Below are positions 6,856 through 15,186 of a DNA stretch of 64,000 nt, in pieces; positions within the stretch are counted from its first letter, which is position 1; each line of letters opens with the position of its first letter. Origin of the DNA: Bradyrhizobium sp. CCBAU 53351 (lineage in GTDB: Bacteria > Pseudomonadota > Alphaproteobacteria > Rhizobiales > Xanthobacteraceae); contig NZ_CP030059.1 of assembly GCF_015291745.1 (NCBI RefSeq), forward strand, positions 868,001 through 932,000. The letters are read 5' to 3'. Below the pieces are notes generated by a model. It did not search any database. It was given only the letters and a program-made list of their open reading frames with translations, and had not been told where the DNA came from. The position numbers and the translations under genes are program-made.

Positions 6856-8814
6856 TCAGCCCGCGGCTGCGTCGCTGTCGGGGAAACGCTGCGGCAATTG
6901 CAGCCGCACGCGCGTGCCGGAGGCATCCGAACTCAGATCGAGCGCCGCACCGCAGCGCGCGGCGCGGCTTCTCATGTTGCGCAGGCCGCGCGCGGTCTGG
7001 CCGTTGCGTCCGGCCTCGTTATTTTCGTTCGGTGCAAAGCCCTGGCCGTCGTCGGTCACGCTGATTACGCCGTACGGCCCCTGGCCTGCGTCGAGCGTGT
7101 CGATGGTGACCGCGATGCGGCGAGCCTGCGCGTGCTTGACCGCATTGGTCACGGCCTCGTCGAGGATGCGTACGATCTGGATGACGTGCCATGGCCGCAG
7201 TTCCGGATGCAGCGGCAGTCCCTGCGGCGTCGCCACGCGCCAGTCCAGCGTGATGTCGTGCGGCCGCAATTGCGCGCTCGCGCGTTCGCGCCAGGAGCCG
7301 AGGGCGAGCATCAGGTCGCCGCCGATGTCGTCCATGGAATCGATGACGAGACGCAGATCCTTCAACGCGGCACGGGCAGCGTCGGTGATGGTCGCGCCCT
7401 CATGGCCACGCTCGGAGAGCGCGACGATGCTGACGAGCTGGCCGCCGAGGCCGTCATGCAGGTCGCGCATCAGGCGCGTGCGCTCGTTGGCAAGGGCGGC
7501 GGCGCGTGCGCGCTCCTCCTCGCGGGCAAAGCTCGCCTTCAGCCGCTCCTCGGCCTCCCGCACGCGCGTCACGAGCTGGCCGGCAAAGCTGTCGACCTGG
7601 TTCAAGGCGCGGGCGAAGCGCCAGGTCAGCCCGGCGCCGATCGCGACCAGCATCGCCGAATAGGACAGGCGGGAGACGAAGATGCGTTCGTTGCTCACGA
7701 TCTCGAACACCGTGAGCATGTCCTTGATCCAGCAGACCAGCACGATGGTCACGGCGCACCCGATCATGAAGCTTGCCGCATCCTGCCGCCGCACCACGGC
7801 GGTCGCGGTGACGCAAGCCATCACGAAAAGGCAAAGCCCGACCGTTGGGATGCCGAGCACCAGAAACAGGATGCGCGGTAGCGGCGGGCCGCCGATCAGC
7901 CCGACCACGAACACGACGATTCCCGGCGCGAACACCAGCGTGCCGTAGCGAGGCCAGCGCCAGCCGAAGAACAGCACGCCGAACATCACGACCAGCGCGC
8001 TCTCGATCGGCGCGGACGCCAGCAGCACGGCGGCGAGCCGCGACGTGGCGGCCGGCGGCACCGGCGGAGGCGCGAACGCCTGCACCACGCCGAGCACCAT
8101 CGCGGTCGCCAGCACGCCATAAACCGGCTCGCGGCGCCGCATCAGCCACATGATCGCGAGGATGACGGCCAGGATCGACTGCCATGCCGAGAACACCACC
8201 GGCAGGGTGACGAACAGCAGGGTGCGCGTCTCATAGGCCGGGCGCAAGGCGACATCCGGCCCGACATAGACGGTGTCGAGAAAGCCCTTGAGCGGTCCCC
8301 ACACGAACAGCCGCACCGTGATCTCGTTGCTGCCATCGCGCAGCAGCGAGGCGGGGATGGCTGCGATCTCAGGCGTGTTGCGGTCGGGCCGGTTGGCATT
8401 GGCATCGCGCCGGGAGTCGAGCACGACGACGCCGTTGACGGCAACCTCCACCGCGTTGCTGAAGCGTGGCAGGTACACCGACCAGCCCGCGGCTGCATCG
8501 TCGCGCCGGAAAGAGAAGGCGCCGGCGTAAAACGGCGGGTCGGCCAGGGAATAGCGCGACGACGTGAAATGCGGCAGCGTCACGGGGCGAGTCAGGCCGT
8601 CTTCGCGCGCCGAAAAATCGCTCACCGCGAAATCGTCAGGGTCGCTCGGCTGCAGCAGCCGCAGCCCGAGGATGGTGACGATGACGATCAGGACCTGGAG
8701 CAGCAGATAGGGCACGAGGCGCGAGGCGATCAGCTGGCGCCGCGGTCGCGTCGGTGCCGTCGTCGTTGCCTTGGTAGTTGCCTTTGTAATTGCCTTGGCC
8801 AGGACCTCGCTCAC
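6856..8814 (-). CDS. Membrane sensor histidine kinase, HisKA_3 type
   Basis: This 652-residue kinase has one N-terminal membrane helix (about 30-52), a periplasmic beta-rich domain to about 190, then about seven membrane helices to about 395. This layout resembles 7TM sensor kinases with an extracytoplasmic sugar-binding-like domain. The phosphoacceptor motif DLHDGLGGQLVSIV is near residue 450, and the ATPase motifs DEAVTNAVKHA and DDGQGFAPN follow. The start is GTG, overlapping the response regulator stop by 4 bases, so the two are translationally coupled. The signal is unknown. Confidence 0.85.
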   Translation of the reverse strand: MSEVLAKAITKATTKATTTAPTRPRRQLIASRLVPYLLLQVLIVIVTILGLRLLQPSDPDDFAVSDFSAREDGLTRPVTLPHFTSSRYSLADPPFYAGAFSFRRDDAAAGWSVYLPRFSNAVEVAVNGVVVLDSRRDANANRPDRNTPEIAAIPASLLRDGSNEITVRLFVWGPLKGFLDTVYVGPDVALRPAYETRTLLFVTLPVVFSAWQSILAVILAIMWLMRRREPVYGVLATAMVLGVVQAFAPPPVPPAATSRLAAVLLASAPIESALVVMFGVLFFGWRWPRYGTLVFAPGIVVFVVGLIGGPPLPRILFLVLGIPTVGLCLFVMACVTATAVVRRQDAASFMIGCAVTIVLVCWIKDMLTVFEIVSNERIFVSRLSYSAMLVAIGAGLTWRFARALNQVDSFAGQLVTRVREAEERLKASFAREEERARAAALANERTRLMRDLHDGLGGQLVSIVALSERGHEGATITDAARAALKDLRLVIDSMDDIGGDLMLALGSWRERASAQLRPHDITLDWRVATPQGLPLHPELRPWHVIQIVRILDEAVTNAVKHAQARRIAVTIDTLDAGQGPYGVISVTDDGQGFAPNENNEAGRNGQTARGLRNMRSRAARCGAALDLSSDASGTRVRLQLPQRFPDSDAAAG

Positions 8815-9500
8815 AGCTTGATCAGGCCCTGCTGCACCGCCTCGAACACCGCTTCGCTGCGCGTGTGCACCTCGAGCTTGCGGTAGATGTTCTTGATATG
8901 GCCGGGCACGGTCTGCTTGGACAGGCCGAGATGGCTCGCGATCTCGGCATAGCTGAAGCCTTTTGCGATGCCCCAGAGGATGTCGATCTCGCGCGGCGTC
9001 AGCTTCGCGGTGTTGAGCACGGGCCCGGGTGGCGGCTCTGCCGAGTTCTGCGCGGCGCCTTGCGTTCTGCGCACGATGAAGCGGGCGATCGAGGCCGAGA
9101 TCGGCGAATGGCCGGCGACCAGATCGCGCACGGTGGTGGCGATGTCGGTTGGGAAGGCGTCCTTGAGCAGATAGCCGGTGGCGCCGACGGTGATCGCGGA
9201 GATCACGCTTTCCTCGTCTCCGAGCGCCGAGATCACCATGATCTCGGTGTCGGGGAAGCGCTGCCTCATCTCGCGGATCAGCTCGATGCCGTGGCCGTCG
9301 GGCAGCCGCAGATCGGTCAGCAGCACGCGGGGCGCGCCGCCGGCGAGCGCGGCACGGGCTTCGCCGAGCGTGCCGGCGCTTCGCACCTCGTAGCCGGCCT
9401 TGACCAGCGCGTCCTGGAGCCGCCAGCAGGTCGGTGCGTCGTCCTCGACGAGGAGGATGGTGATGATTTCACCCGTCTCGCCCTGTTCGGTCATGATCAT
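8811..9500 (-). CDS. Response regulator, NarL/LuxR family
   Basis: The receiver domain spans about residues 10-125, with VEDD, the phosphoacceptor in LLTDLRLPDGHG near residue 63, and LLKD near residue 112. A LuxR-type helix-turn-helix is at about 160-225 (LTPREIDILWGIAKGFSYAEIA). It is the partner of the kinase that follows with a 4-base overlap. Starts at 9500 and 9494 are both possible. The regulon is unknown; no other gene is in the operon. Confidence 0.88.
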   Translation of the reverse strand: MIMTEQGETGEIITILLVEDDAPTCWRLQDALVKAGYEVRSAGTLGEARAALAGGAPRVLLTDLRLPDGHGIELIREMRQRFPDTEIMVISALGDEESVISAITVGATGYLLKDAFPTDIATTVRDLVAGHSPISASIARFIVRRTQGAAQNSAEPPPGPVLNTAKLTPREIDILWGIAKGFSYAEIASHLGLSKQTVPGHIKNIYRKLEVHTRSEAVFEAVQQGLIKL

Positions 9501-9603
9501 GGTCCCGCACCCGCGTGTCCCCCGCGGCGCAAGGACAAGTTTAGCCGGTGAGGGGATGCCGTGACACCCATAATCATGGGGGCGGGAGCGACGGTCCCCC
9601 GGG

Positions 9604-10014
9604 TCAGCGCGGGTCGAAATGAGAGAACGTATCCTTGCTCAGAAGGACATCGACACGGTGCACGCTGGCCGCTTCGGCCAGGATGGCGTTCATTCGCGTC
9701 ACGTCGCGAAAGATGTCGCCGCCGCCGCCCTCCACGTGGGCCTGGCGCCCCGCCAGATCGGGAAACGCTTCGAAGATGCCAAAGCTCGTCTGTGAAAAGC
9801 GAACGGCGAACCAGGGGCCGGTTGCGGGTTCGTCTTCGACGCATGCGCGAATGTCGCGCAACATCTGCACGACGGCCTCCTCCTGGCCAGGGCGGGCTTC
9901 GATCTGAATGAAGAACGCCTTGCGGCCTTCAGGGCCTTGCTCTCCCAGCACCTGCACGCCCTTGTGGGGAGCGGGCGAGCTGGTCGAGGTCTGCGATGAG
10001 GGCAATTGGGTCAT
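9604..10014 (-). CDS. Putative quinol monooxygenase (ABM domain)
   Basis: This 136-residue protein has the ferredoxin-like antibiotic-biosynthesis-monooxygenase domain: KAFFIQIEARPGQEEAVVQML, then WFAVRFSQTSFGIFEAFPD and a C-terminal strand. Members oxidise quinols or small aromatics without cofactor, or are uncharacterised; the substrate here is unknown. ATG 10014 was chosen because the 24 upstream residues are not domain sequence. It is divergent from an AraC regulator, which commonly controls such genes. Confidence 0.7.
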   Translation of the reverse strand: MTQLPSSQTSTSSPAPHKGVQVLGEQGPEGRKAFFIQIEARPGQEEAVVQMLRDIRACVEDEPATGPWFAVRFSQTSFGIFEAFPDLAGRQAHVEGGGGDIFRDVTRMNAILAEAASVHRVDVLLSKDTFSHFDPR

Positions 10015-10102
10015 GGGCGCGGCTCCTGGGTTAATGCGCCCTCTGTAGGATATCGCCTGCCGCGCGAGGTGCCGGAACGTCGGCATTCCTTGCCTAATCG
10101 TC

Positions 10103-10126
10103 CAGGTCGGCTTTCAGGTCAGCTTT
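10103..10126. promoter_or_regulatory. Tandem 12-bp direct repeat near the AraC gene
   Basis: CAGGTCGGCTTT is followed without a gap by CAGGTCAGCTTT, one mismatch in 12. It lies 16 bases before the AraC start (10142) in the intergenic region shared with the monooxygenase gene. It could be a regulator site, but the period differs from the usual AraC spacing. Confidence 0.35.
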
Positions 10127-10141
10127 ACTTCGCGGATCGTC

Positions 10142-11068
10142 ATGGCCAGAATTGCCGCCATGTCGCACGATCTGAAGCAGGCCATCCTGCGCTACACCGG
10201 AGAGCACAAGCGAGCGGAGGGCGTCACCGTCACGCCCGTCCACGGCCTGTACCTGGTCAGGCACACGGCACCGAGCGAATTGGAGCACACCTTGGCGCAC
10301 CCATTAGTGTGCCTGGTCTTGCAGGGTTGCAAGCGAGTGACCACGGGCAGGGGCGTGTCATCCTATGCTGCGGGGTCGACGATGATCGTCACGAGCAGCC
10401 GGCCGGAGGCGACTCGAATCAGCAAGGCGAGTCCCGCCGTTCCCTACCTGGCGATCGCACTGGACCTCGATCCCACCGTGGTCACGGATCTGATCACGAG
10501 GGCACCCGAATTCCATTCATCGCGAGCCGCGCCTGAGACAAGCGAGGAGCTGCGCGATGCCTTCCGTCGGCTGGTGCTGCTGTTGGATCGGCCACAACCA
10601 CTCGCGATGCTGAAGGATGGTCTGATCCGGGAAATTCACTATTGGCTGCTGCTTGGCCGCCAGGGCGCCGCCATCCGCAACCTGGGTCTGTCCGACAGCC
10701 ACGCGCAACGCATCGCACGCGCCGTGGCGATGCTGCGCGCCGACCACGCCCGGCCCGTGCAGGTCGAGCGCCTGGCGGCGGCGGCTGGCATGAGCCGCTC
10801 GGCGTTTCACCAGCATTTTCGTGCCATCACGTCGCTGTCGCCGCTGCAGTTTCAGAAACATCTCAGGTTGATCGAGGCGAGACGCTTGATTTTGGAGGGG
10901 AAGACCTTGAGCCAGGTGGCCTTCAAGGTGGGCTACGTCAGCCCCTCGCAGTTCAGCCGCGAATACACCCGCATGTACGGGCAGCCGCCCAGCGTGGACA
11001 AGAAGGCCGCATCTGACCAGTGGAGAAAACACGACGCTGGCGAGGCGGTCGCGGCGCGATTGGGCTGA
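10142..11068 (+). CDS. AraC-family regulator
   Basis: This 308-residue protein has an N-terminal AraC_N-like cupin domain (about 10-190; VTPVHGLYLVRHTAP and CLVLQGCKRVTTGRG). Two helix-turn-helix motifs follow at about 205-300 (VERLAAAAGMSRSAFHQHF and LSQVAFKVGYVSPSQFSREY). It is a transcription factor, probably for the divergent monooxygenase gene. Start codons at 10142 and 10160 are both plausible, and neither has a strong ribosome site. The effector is unknown. Confidence 0.85.
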   Translation: MARIAAMSHDLKQAILRYTGEHKRAEGVTVTPVHGLYLVRHTAPSELEHTLAHPLVCLVLQGCKRVTTGRGVSSYAAGSTMIVTSSRPEATRISKASPAVPYLAIALDLDPTVVTDLITRAPEFHSSRAAPETSEELRDAFRRLVLLLDRPQPLAMLKDGLIREIHYWLLLGRQGAAIRNLGLSDSHAQRIARAVAMLRADHARPVQVERLAAAAGMSRSAFHQHFRAITSLSPLQFQKHLRLIEARRLILEGKTLSQVAFKVGYVSPSQFSREYTRMYGQPPSVDKKAASDQWRKHDAGEAVAARLG

Positions 11069-11110
11069 CCGCCCAATCTTGCAAAGCCGTGGATTCACAC
11101 CCCGGCCGGC

Positions 11111-11338
11111 TCACGACAGATCGACCCGCGGCGGCGGATAGCGGCGCGCCAGCATCGACAGCGACAGACGCCGTTCGTCCTCCGGCAGCTCCAGATAGGC
11201 CAGCACGAGCGGCCGCTTCCAGTCGCCGATACCGAAATCCATCGCCCTCCATTTCTGCGGCTCGGGGCCTTCGAGACCCCGGACCCAGACGAAATAGCGG
11301 GGAAGGTCGTCGGCGTCCGTCGTGCGTGTCCTGGCCAT
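11111..11338 (-). CDS. Hypothetical protein, 75 aa
   Basis: This short basic soluble protein contains YFVWVRGLEGPEPQKWR and a C-terminal helix with RRLSLSMLARRYPPP. I do not recognise a family. It has no signal peptide or cysteine. The ATG at 11338 is used; a TTG one codon upstream is possible. Its reading frame and codon use fit the neighbours, but confidence that it is expressed is moderate. Confidence 0.45.
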   Translation of the reverse strand: MARTRTTDADDLPRYFVWVRGLEGPEPQKWRAMDFGIGDWKRPLVLAYLELPEDERRLSLSMLARRYPPPRVDLS

Positions 11339-11429
11339 CAAACTGTCCGCGGCATCGGGTCGGTTGCTACCGGATATAGGGATTGGCGTGGCGAAGTCGA
11401 AGCCTCGGGAGAGCGTAATCTCTCCTCCT

Positions 11430-11518
11430 CGTCATTGCGAGGAGCCCTTGCGGCGAAGCAAACCAGACCGTCTCCGCAGACGCATTCCTGGATTGCTTCG
11501 CTGCGTTCGCCACGACGA
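11430..11518. repeat. Dispersed imperfect palindrome (cgtcattgcgagg type)
   Basis: The element starts CGTCATTGCGAGGAG and ends with GGATTGCTTCGCTGCGTTC...CACGACG. The two ends are imperfect inverted copies, the pattern of the small palindromic repeats common in Bradyrhizobium intergenic DNA. The rest of the 368-base stretch from 11339 to 11706 has no convincing gene; several short ORFs there lack ribosome sites. Confidence 0.6.
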
Positions 11519-11706
11519 TGTGGAGGCACGCGGGCTAAGAGGGGCCAAGAACATGGTTCTCGGCCGGAGCGCGGCCAGCCCGAACGCGCCGTTGCGGGGT
11601 TGAAAAATTCTGCTTGACCGAAATTCGGAAATATCGTGTGTCGCGTTCATCCTGGCCCATGGACAAGGGGCGTTTCGCGATCAGCCCTGTCCGCTGCTTC
11701 TGCCGA

Positions 11707-12009
11707 TCAGCGCCACAAGTCGCAGGTCGCCACGCGATTGATGTCGGCGAGGCGCCGCGCGGCATCTCCGTGCAGATCGAGGCTCTCGACCAGCGTCAGC
11801 AGGCGACGATAGGCGCCGTCGGCGACCTCGACCGGAAGCGGCGCCTCGTCAAAGGCCTCGACATAGCTGCCGACGATGCCGCTGAGCAGGCGGCACAGGC
11901 CGCGCTGCGCGGGATCGCGCCGGCCGAGCGTCTCGAGCTTGTGCTGGAAGGTCTGAAAAGTCCGCAAACCGTGGTGCTGTTGCGAAAGCCACGCGTGCAG
12001 GTCGTTCAT
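11707..12009 (-). CDS. Hypothetical protein, 100 aa
   Basis: The protein is helical, soluble and rich in His, Leu and Arg, with two or three Cys and no signal peptide (LHAWLSQQHHGLRTFQTF, GLCRLLSGIVGSYVEAF). I do not recognise a family. AAGGAGCTCAT sits directly before the start, which supports translation. It lies downstream of the tRNA-Leu gene on the same strand, 170 bases away. Confidence 0.6.
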   Translation of the reverse strand: MNDLHAWLSQQHHGLRTFQTFQHKLETLGRRDPAQRGLCRLLSGIVGSYVEAFDEAPLPVEVADGAYRRLLTLVESLDLHGDAARRLADINRVATCDLWR

Positions 12010-12141
12010 ATGAGCTCCTTCGATTAACGGAAGAAGCTACCGGTTTATACAGGTGGGATGTGACGATGGGAAGGGGAGCTGTGTCGAGACAGTCCGTCTT
12101 CGCCAAGAGGCCACGCCGGACACGCTTGGCCCTTCACCTTC

Positions 12142-12178
12142 AGCGTGGCTGCGCCACGCGTAGCCCGAAGGGCGAAGC
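12142..12178. repeat. Short double-hairpin element next to tRNA-Leu
   Basis: CGTGGCTGCGCCACG and GCCCGAAGGGC form two small adjacent hairpins just past the 3' end of the tRNA gene on the minus strand. The GTAGCCCGAAGGGCGAAGC string is a common dispersed sequence in Bradyrhizobium. It may help end or process the tRNA transcript, or be only a repeat copy. The remaining DNA from 12010 to 12421 holds nothing else I can support apart from the tRNA. Confidence 0.45.
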
Positions 12179-12179
12179 G

Positions 12180-12264
12180 TGGTGCCCCTGGCCGGAATCG
12201 AACCAGCACTCCTTGCGGAACTCGATTTTGAGTCGAGCGCGTCTACCAGTTCCGCCACAGGGGC
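12180..12264 (-). tRNA. tRNA-Leu (CAA anticodon)
   Basis: The minus strand reads GCCCCTG at the 5' acceptor arm and CAGGGGC-A-CCA at the 3' end, with CCA encoded. The anticodon stem CTCGA/TCGAG encloses the loop CTCAAAA, so the anticodon is CAA (plus-strand positions 12228-12230). GGTTCGAATCC forms the T loop. The 85-base length fits a long variable arm class II leucine tRNA. It decodes UUG codons. Confidence 0.95.
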
Positions 12265-12421
12265 CCTCGGTCGGCCCTGGAAGGGAGCGTCGCGAAGCCG
12301 GCGGACTATAGCCATGGACAAAGCGGGGTCAACCCGCGCCAAAGTGATGTCCGCCGTTCTCGACAGCCGCTTGGACCGGAGCTAGAGGCTTAAGGGCGCG
12401 ACCCCCAGGAAAGAGGCTGCC

Positions 12422-12961
12422 GTGACGACCCAGAGTGCCGCCATACCTGCATTCAAGCCGGCTGCCGGCGGCCCCGCGCTGACGGCCTCGCTGCTCGTCA
12501 CGCTGATCGCGGCCGTGACCATCGCGGGCGCCTGGTTCTTCCAGCTCGTGCTGGAGATCCTGCCCTGTCCGCTCTGCCTCGAGCAGCGCTACGCCTATTA
12601 CCTCGTGATTCCCCTCGGTGCGCTCGCGGCGCTTGCCGCGCGAAGCGGCGCGCCGCGGCCGCTGCTGCTGGCGGGGCTCGCAATCCTCGCGCTCGCGACG
12701 CTCGCCAATGCCGGGCTCGGCACCTACCATTCCGGCGTCGAATGGGGATTCTGGAAGGGGCCGACCGATTGCACGGGTCCCGTCGTCAACCTCGGCAACG
12801 CCGGCGATCTCTTTTCGCGGCTCGATACCGTGAAGGTGGTGCGCTGCGACGAGGTGCAATGGCGTTTCCTCGGTCTCTCGCTCGCCGGCTACAACGTGCT
12901 GATCTCGCTGTTGATGGCCGCGATCGCCGCGTGGGGATTTGTGCGGACGGCGCAGCGCTGA
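12422..12961 (+). CDS. DsbB-family disulfide bond formation protein
   Basis: This 179-residue protein has four membrane helices. A CPLC motif follows the first helix at about residue 44, and a periplasmic pair at TDCTG and VVRCDEVQW (about 118-142) precedes the last helix (LGLSLAGYNVLISLL). This matches DsbB, which reoxidises periplasmic thiol oxidases using quinone. The start is GTG at 12422. A DsbA-like protein is encoded 5 kb away, but whether they are partners is not shown. Confidence 0.85.
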   Translation: MTTQSAAIPAFKPAAGGPALTASLLVTLIAAVTIAGAWFFQLVLEILPCPLCLEQRYAYYLVIPLGALAALAARSGAPRPLLLAGLAILALATLANAGLGTYHSGVEWGFWKGPTDCTGPVVNLGNAGDLFSRLDTVKVVRCDEVQWRFLGLSLAGYNVLISLLMAAIAAWGFVRTAQR

Positions 12962-12964
12962 AGC

Positions 12965-14053
12965 TCAATCGTCGACGTCGTCTTGCGTGCGTCCGAACAG
13001 GTGCACGATGCCTGGCGTTGCGATCGTCACGAACACGAAACGCGACAAATGATGGGCGCCGACGAAGATCGGGTCGATGTGCAAGGTCAGCGCCAGCGCC
13101 AGCATGGCATCCATCGCGCCCGGCGCGAAGGCGACCACGACGTCGGAGAATTTGACCTGCGTGGTAAGCGCAATGATGCCGACGAAAATGGCGGAGACGG
13201 CGATCGCGACCGTGAATGAGCCCAGCGCCGCGCTGAGGTGACCGGCAAGGGTCTTGATCCGCATCCGCGCGAAACGGCTGCCGATCAGGGCGCCGATCCC
13301 GACCAGCGCGACGCCGCGCACCCAGTCCGGCAGGCCGCCCTCGACCCAGCCCGCGCCATGCAGCACGCTGGAGGCGATCATGGCGCCGAACATCCAACTC
13401 GCCGGAAACCTGATCAGCCGCAGGACCAGCGCCATTACAAGTGAGGCCGCGGCCAGCTCCACGAGGTCGAGCGGCGAGGCAATGATCGACGTCGTCAGCG
13501 ACGGCGCGGCGGAGGGGGCGACGCCCGCGAGCGCGAGCACGATCGGCAGCGCGGCGGTAAGGATGATGACGCGCATGGTCTGCACCACCGCGATGCCCGG
13601 CAGGTCGGCACCCCGCTCGACCGCCAGGATCGTGATCTGCGACAGGGCGCCGGGGCTGCCGGCCAGGAAGGCCGAGGTGCGGTCCCAGCCATGGATGCGC
13701 TGGAGGTAGTAGCTCGAGCCGAAGGTCGAGCAGAAGGTCGCGAGCGCAAGCAACCCGATGGTGAGGGGATAGGCACTGAGCTGCTGCAGCAGATGGCGCG
13801 AGACCACCGAGCCCAGCGAAATCCCGAGCAGCACCAGCACGGTCTGGGTCAGGAGCGGCGGCAGCGACAATTGGCGGCCGGCGATGGCAGCGATGCCGAC
13901 CGCGATCATCGAGCCCGAGATCAGCCCGCCCGGCAGCCCGGCGAAGAGAAACACCAGGCCTCCGGCGGTGCCGACGACGAGCGTCTCCGCCGTGCTCAAG
14001 AGCTTGGCGCGGCTCGGCCATTCGAACGGCAGGGAGGCGGTGATCTGCTTCAC
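12965..14053 (-). CDS. AbrB-family membrane protein (often misnamed ammonia monooxygenase)
   Basis: This 362-residue protein has about ten to twelve hydrophobic segments and an internal duplication: GGLVFLFAGLPGGLISGSM near residue 30 is echoed by FPASWMFGAMIASSVLHGAG near residue 215. This is the pattern of the AbrB/DUF161 family, membrane proteins of unclear role that are unrelated to the soluble regulator AbrB. It ends four bases from the DsbB stop in a convergent arrangement. The start is GTG at 14053. The substrate is unknown. Confidence 0.75.
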   Translation of the reverse strand: MKQITASLPFEWPSRAKLLSTAETLVVGTAGGLVFLFAGLPGGLISGSMIAVGIAAIAGRQLSLPPLLTQTVLVLLGISLGSVVSRHLLQQLSAYPLTIGLLALATFCSTFGSSYYLQRIHGWDRTSAFLAGSPGALSQITILAVERGADLPGIAVVQTMRVIILTAALPIVLALAGVAPSAAPSLTTSIIASPLDLVELAAASLVMALVLRLIRFPASWMFGAMIASSVLHGAGWVEGGLPDWVRGVALVGIGALIGSRFARMRIKTLAGHLSAALGSFTVAIAVSAIFVGIIALTTQVKFSDVVVAFAPGAMDAMLALALTLHIDPIFVGAHHLSRFVFVTIATPGIVHLFGRTQDDVDD

Positions 14054-14150
14054 GCCGCCTTATCGCAAATCGGCGCGAGGCGCACAATTGCAGGCTCGTC
14101 ATGCCGCAATGCGTGCGCCTCGCGCCGGCGCGCGTGGAGGGTCGCGAGGG

Positions 14151-14441
14151 TTACTTCTTGTCGGCGGCAGGGGCGGCGGGCGCGGCGGTGCCGGACCTCG
14201 CTTCCTTCTTGCACTCGCGACGGAATTTCTTGCGCTCCTTGCCCTTCAGGCCCTTGGCGTCCGCCTGCTTGGAGCACTCGATCGACTCGGCCGTGCGCTC
14301 CTTCGTCGCCTTCGCGGCCTCTGTCTTCACATCGGTCTTCACATCGGTCTTGGCCGCCGGCGCGGTGGTCTGCGCGAAGGCGGTGCCGGTGACGAGCAGG
14401 GAGGCGAGGGCGACGGCGGCGAGGCGGGAGGCGAGGGTCAT
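14151..14441 (-). CDS. PsiF-like exported protein
   Basis: This 96-residue protein has a signal peptide (LAAVALASLLVTGTAFAQ) and an Ala/Lys/Thr-rich linker with repeated KTDVKTDVKT. The PsiF-type repeat CSKQADAKGLKGKERKKFRREC spans about residues 55-77. PsiF proteins are phosphate-starvation-inducible in enterobacteria, but their function is unknown, and no Pho box is visible here. A cluster of TTGCGA repeats lies just upstream of the start. Confidence 0.75.
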   Translation of the reverse strand: MTLASRLAAVALASLLVTGTAFAQTTAPAAKTDVKTDVKTEAAKATKERTAESIECSKQADAKGLKGKERKKFRRECKKEARSGTAAPAAPAADKK

Positions 14442-14457
14442 GGTGTTGCACTCTATC

Positions 14458-14483
14458 TTGCGAGAATTGCGAGGGATTGCGAA
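14458..14483. promoter_or_regulatory. Triple TTGCGA repeat upstream of the PsiF-like gene
   Basis: TTGCGAG, TTGCGAG and TTGCGAA start at 14458, 14467 and 14477, spaced 9 and 10 bases. They lie 17 bases upstream of the PsiF-like start on the opposite strand. The spacing of nearly one helical turn could suit a repeated protein-binding site, but chance is possible. Confidence 0.3.
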
Positions 14484-14646
14484 CGTCGGCTCGGATTGCT
14501 GAACGCGACATGAATAATCTGAACGAGGCCGTCACTATATTTTGGCGGCAGCAGTCGTCGCATCCTTGTCGCAAGCAGCCGACACGCTAGGATAGCAAGT
14601 GTTATTTTGCTCCCCGTCGGGAGAAGACCAAGGAGGAGACCCAGGG

Positions 14647-15138
14647 ATGACCATTCAATCAAGATGGCTGTGCGCGGTTGCGTTGTCGGGATTTGCGGCG
14701 CTCGCGCTGTCGGCACCGGCGCAGGCGCTGACCTCGCAGGAATGCAGCGCGAAATACCAGGCTGCCAAGAAGGACGGCTCGCTCGGCACGATGAAGTGGA
14801 ATGACTTCCGCAAGGCCCAGTGCGGTGCGGATGCGACGCCGGCCGCCGCGCCGACTGCGGCTGCGCCCGCTGCTCCGGCCGCTCCCACTGAACCGAAGCA
14901 GGCGAAGAAGGAGGCGGCCCCCGCCGCCGCGCCGACCCTGCCGGCCGGTCCCGCGATCTATCCGAACGCGGTCGATCCGAAATACGCCAAGGAGACCCCC
15001 GGCAAGGCGCGGATGCACACCTGCGTCGACCAGTACAATGCCAACAAGACCACCAACGGCAATGGCGGCTTGAAGTGGATCCAGAAGGGCGGCGGCTACT
15101 ACAGCGAATGCACCAAGAAGCTGAAGGGCGCCGCCTGA
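14647..15138 (+). CDS. Hypothetical exported protein with Ala/Pro linker, 163 aa
   Basis: A signal peptide (ALSGFAALALSAPAQA) is followed by LTSQECSAKYQAAKKDGSLG and a second Cys in FRKAQC. An Ala/Pro/Lys-rich linker follows, then a C-terminal region with HTCVDQYNANKTTNG and YYSECTKKL. The two Cys pairs may form two small similar modules. ATG 14647 follows AAGGAGGAGACCC, a strong ribosome site. It is divergent from the PsiF-like gene. The function is unknown. Confidence 0.7.
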   Translation: MTIQSRWLCAVALSGFAALALSAPAQALTSQECSAKYQAAKKDGSLGTMKWNDFRKAQCGADATPAAAPTAAAPAAPAAPTEPKQAKKEAAPAAAPTLPAGPAIYPNAVDPKYAKETPGKARMHTCVDQYNANKTTNGNGGLKWIQKGGGYYSECTKKLKGAA

Positions 15139-15153
15139 GTTTCGACATGACGC

Positions 15154-15186
15154 GATGGCCGGAGCAAAGCTCCGGCCATCTTGCTT
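15154..15186. terminator. Bidirectional intrinsic terminator
   Basis: GATGGCCGGAGC pairs with GCTCCGGCCATC across three A residues, followed by TTGCTT. It lies between the exported-protein stop (15138) and the converging TetR stop (15185), so it could end both transcripts. Confidence 0.8.

Noticed and set aside
12180..12264. tRNA-Leu considered as an integration site
   Set aside because: No integrase gene and no duplicated tRNA 3' end is visible nearby.
12037..12342. 101-residue minus-strand open frame over the tRNA
   Set aside because: It spans the tRNA-Leu gene and its flanks; no ribosome site or domain supports it.
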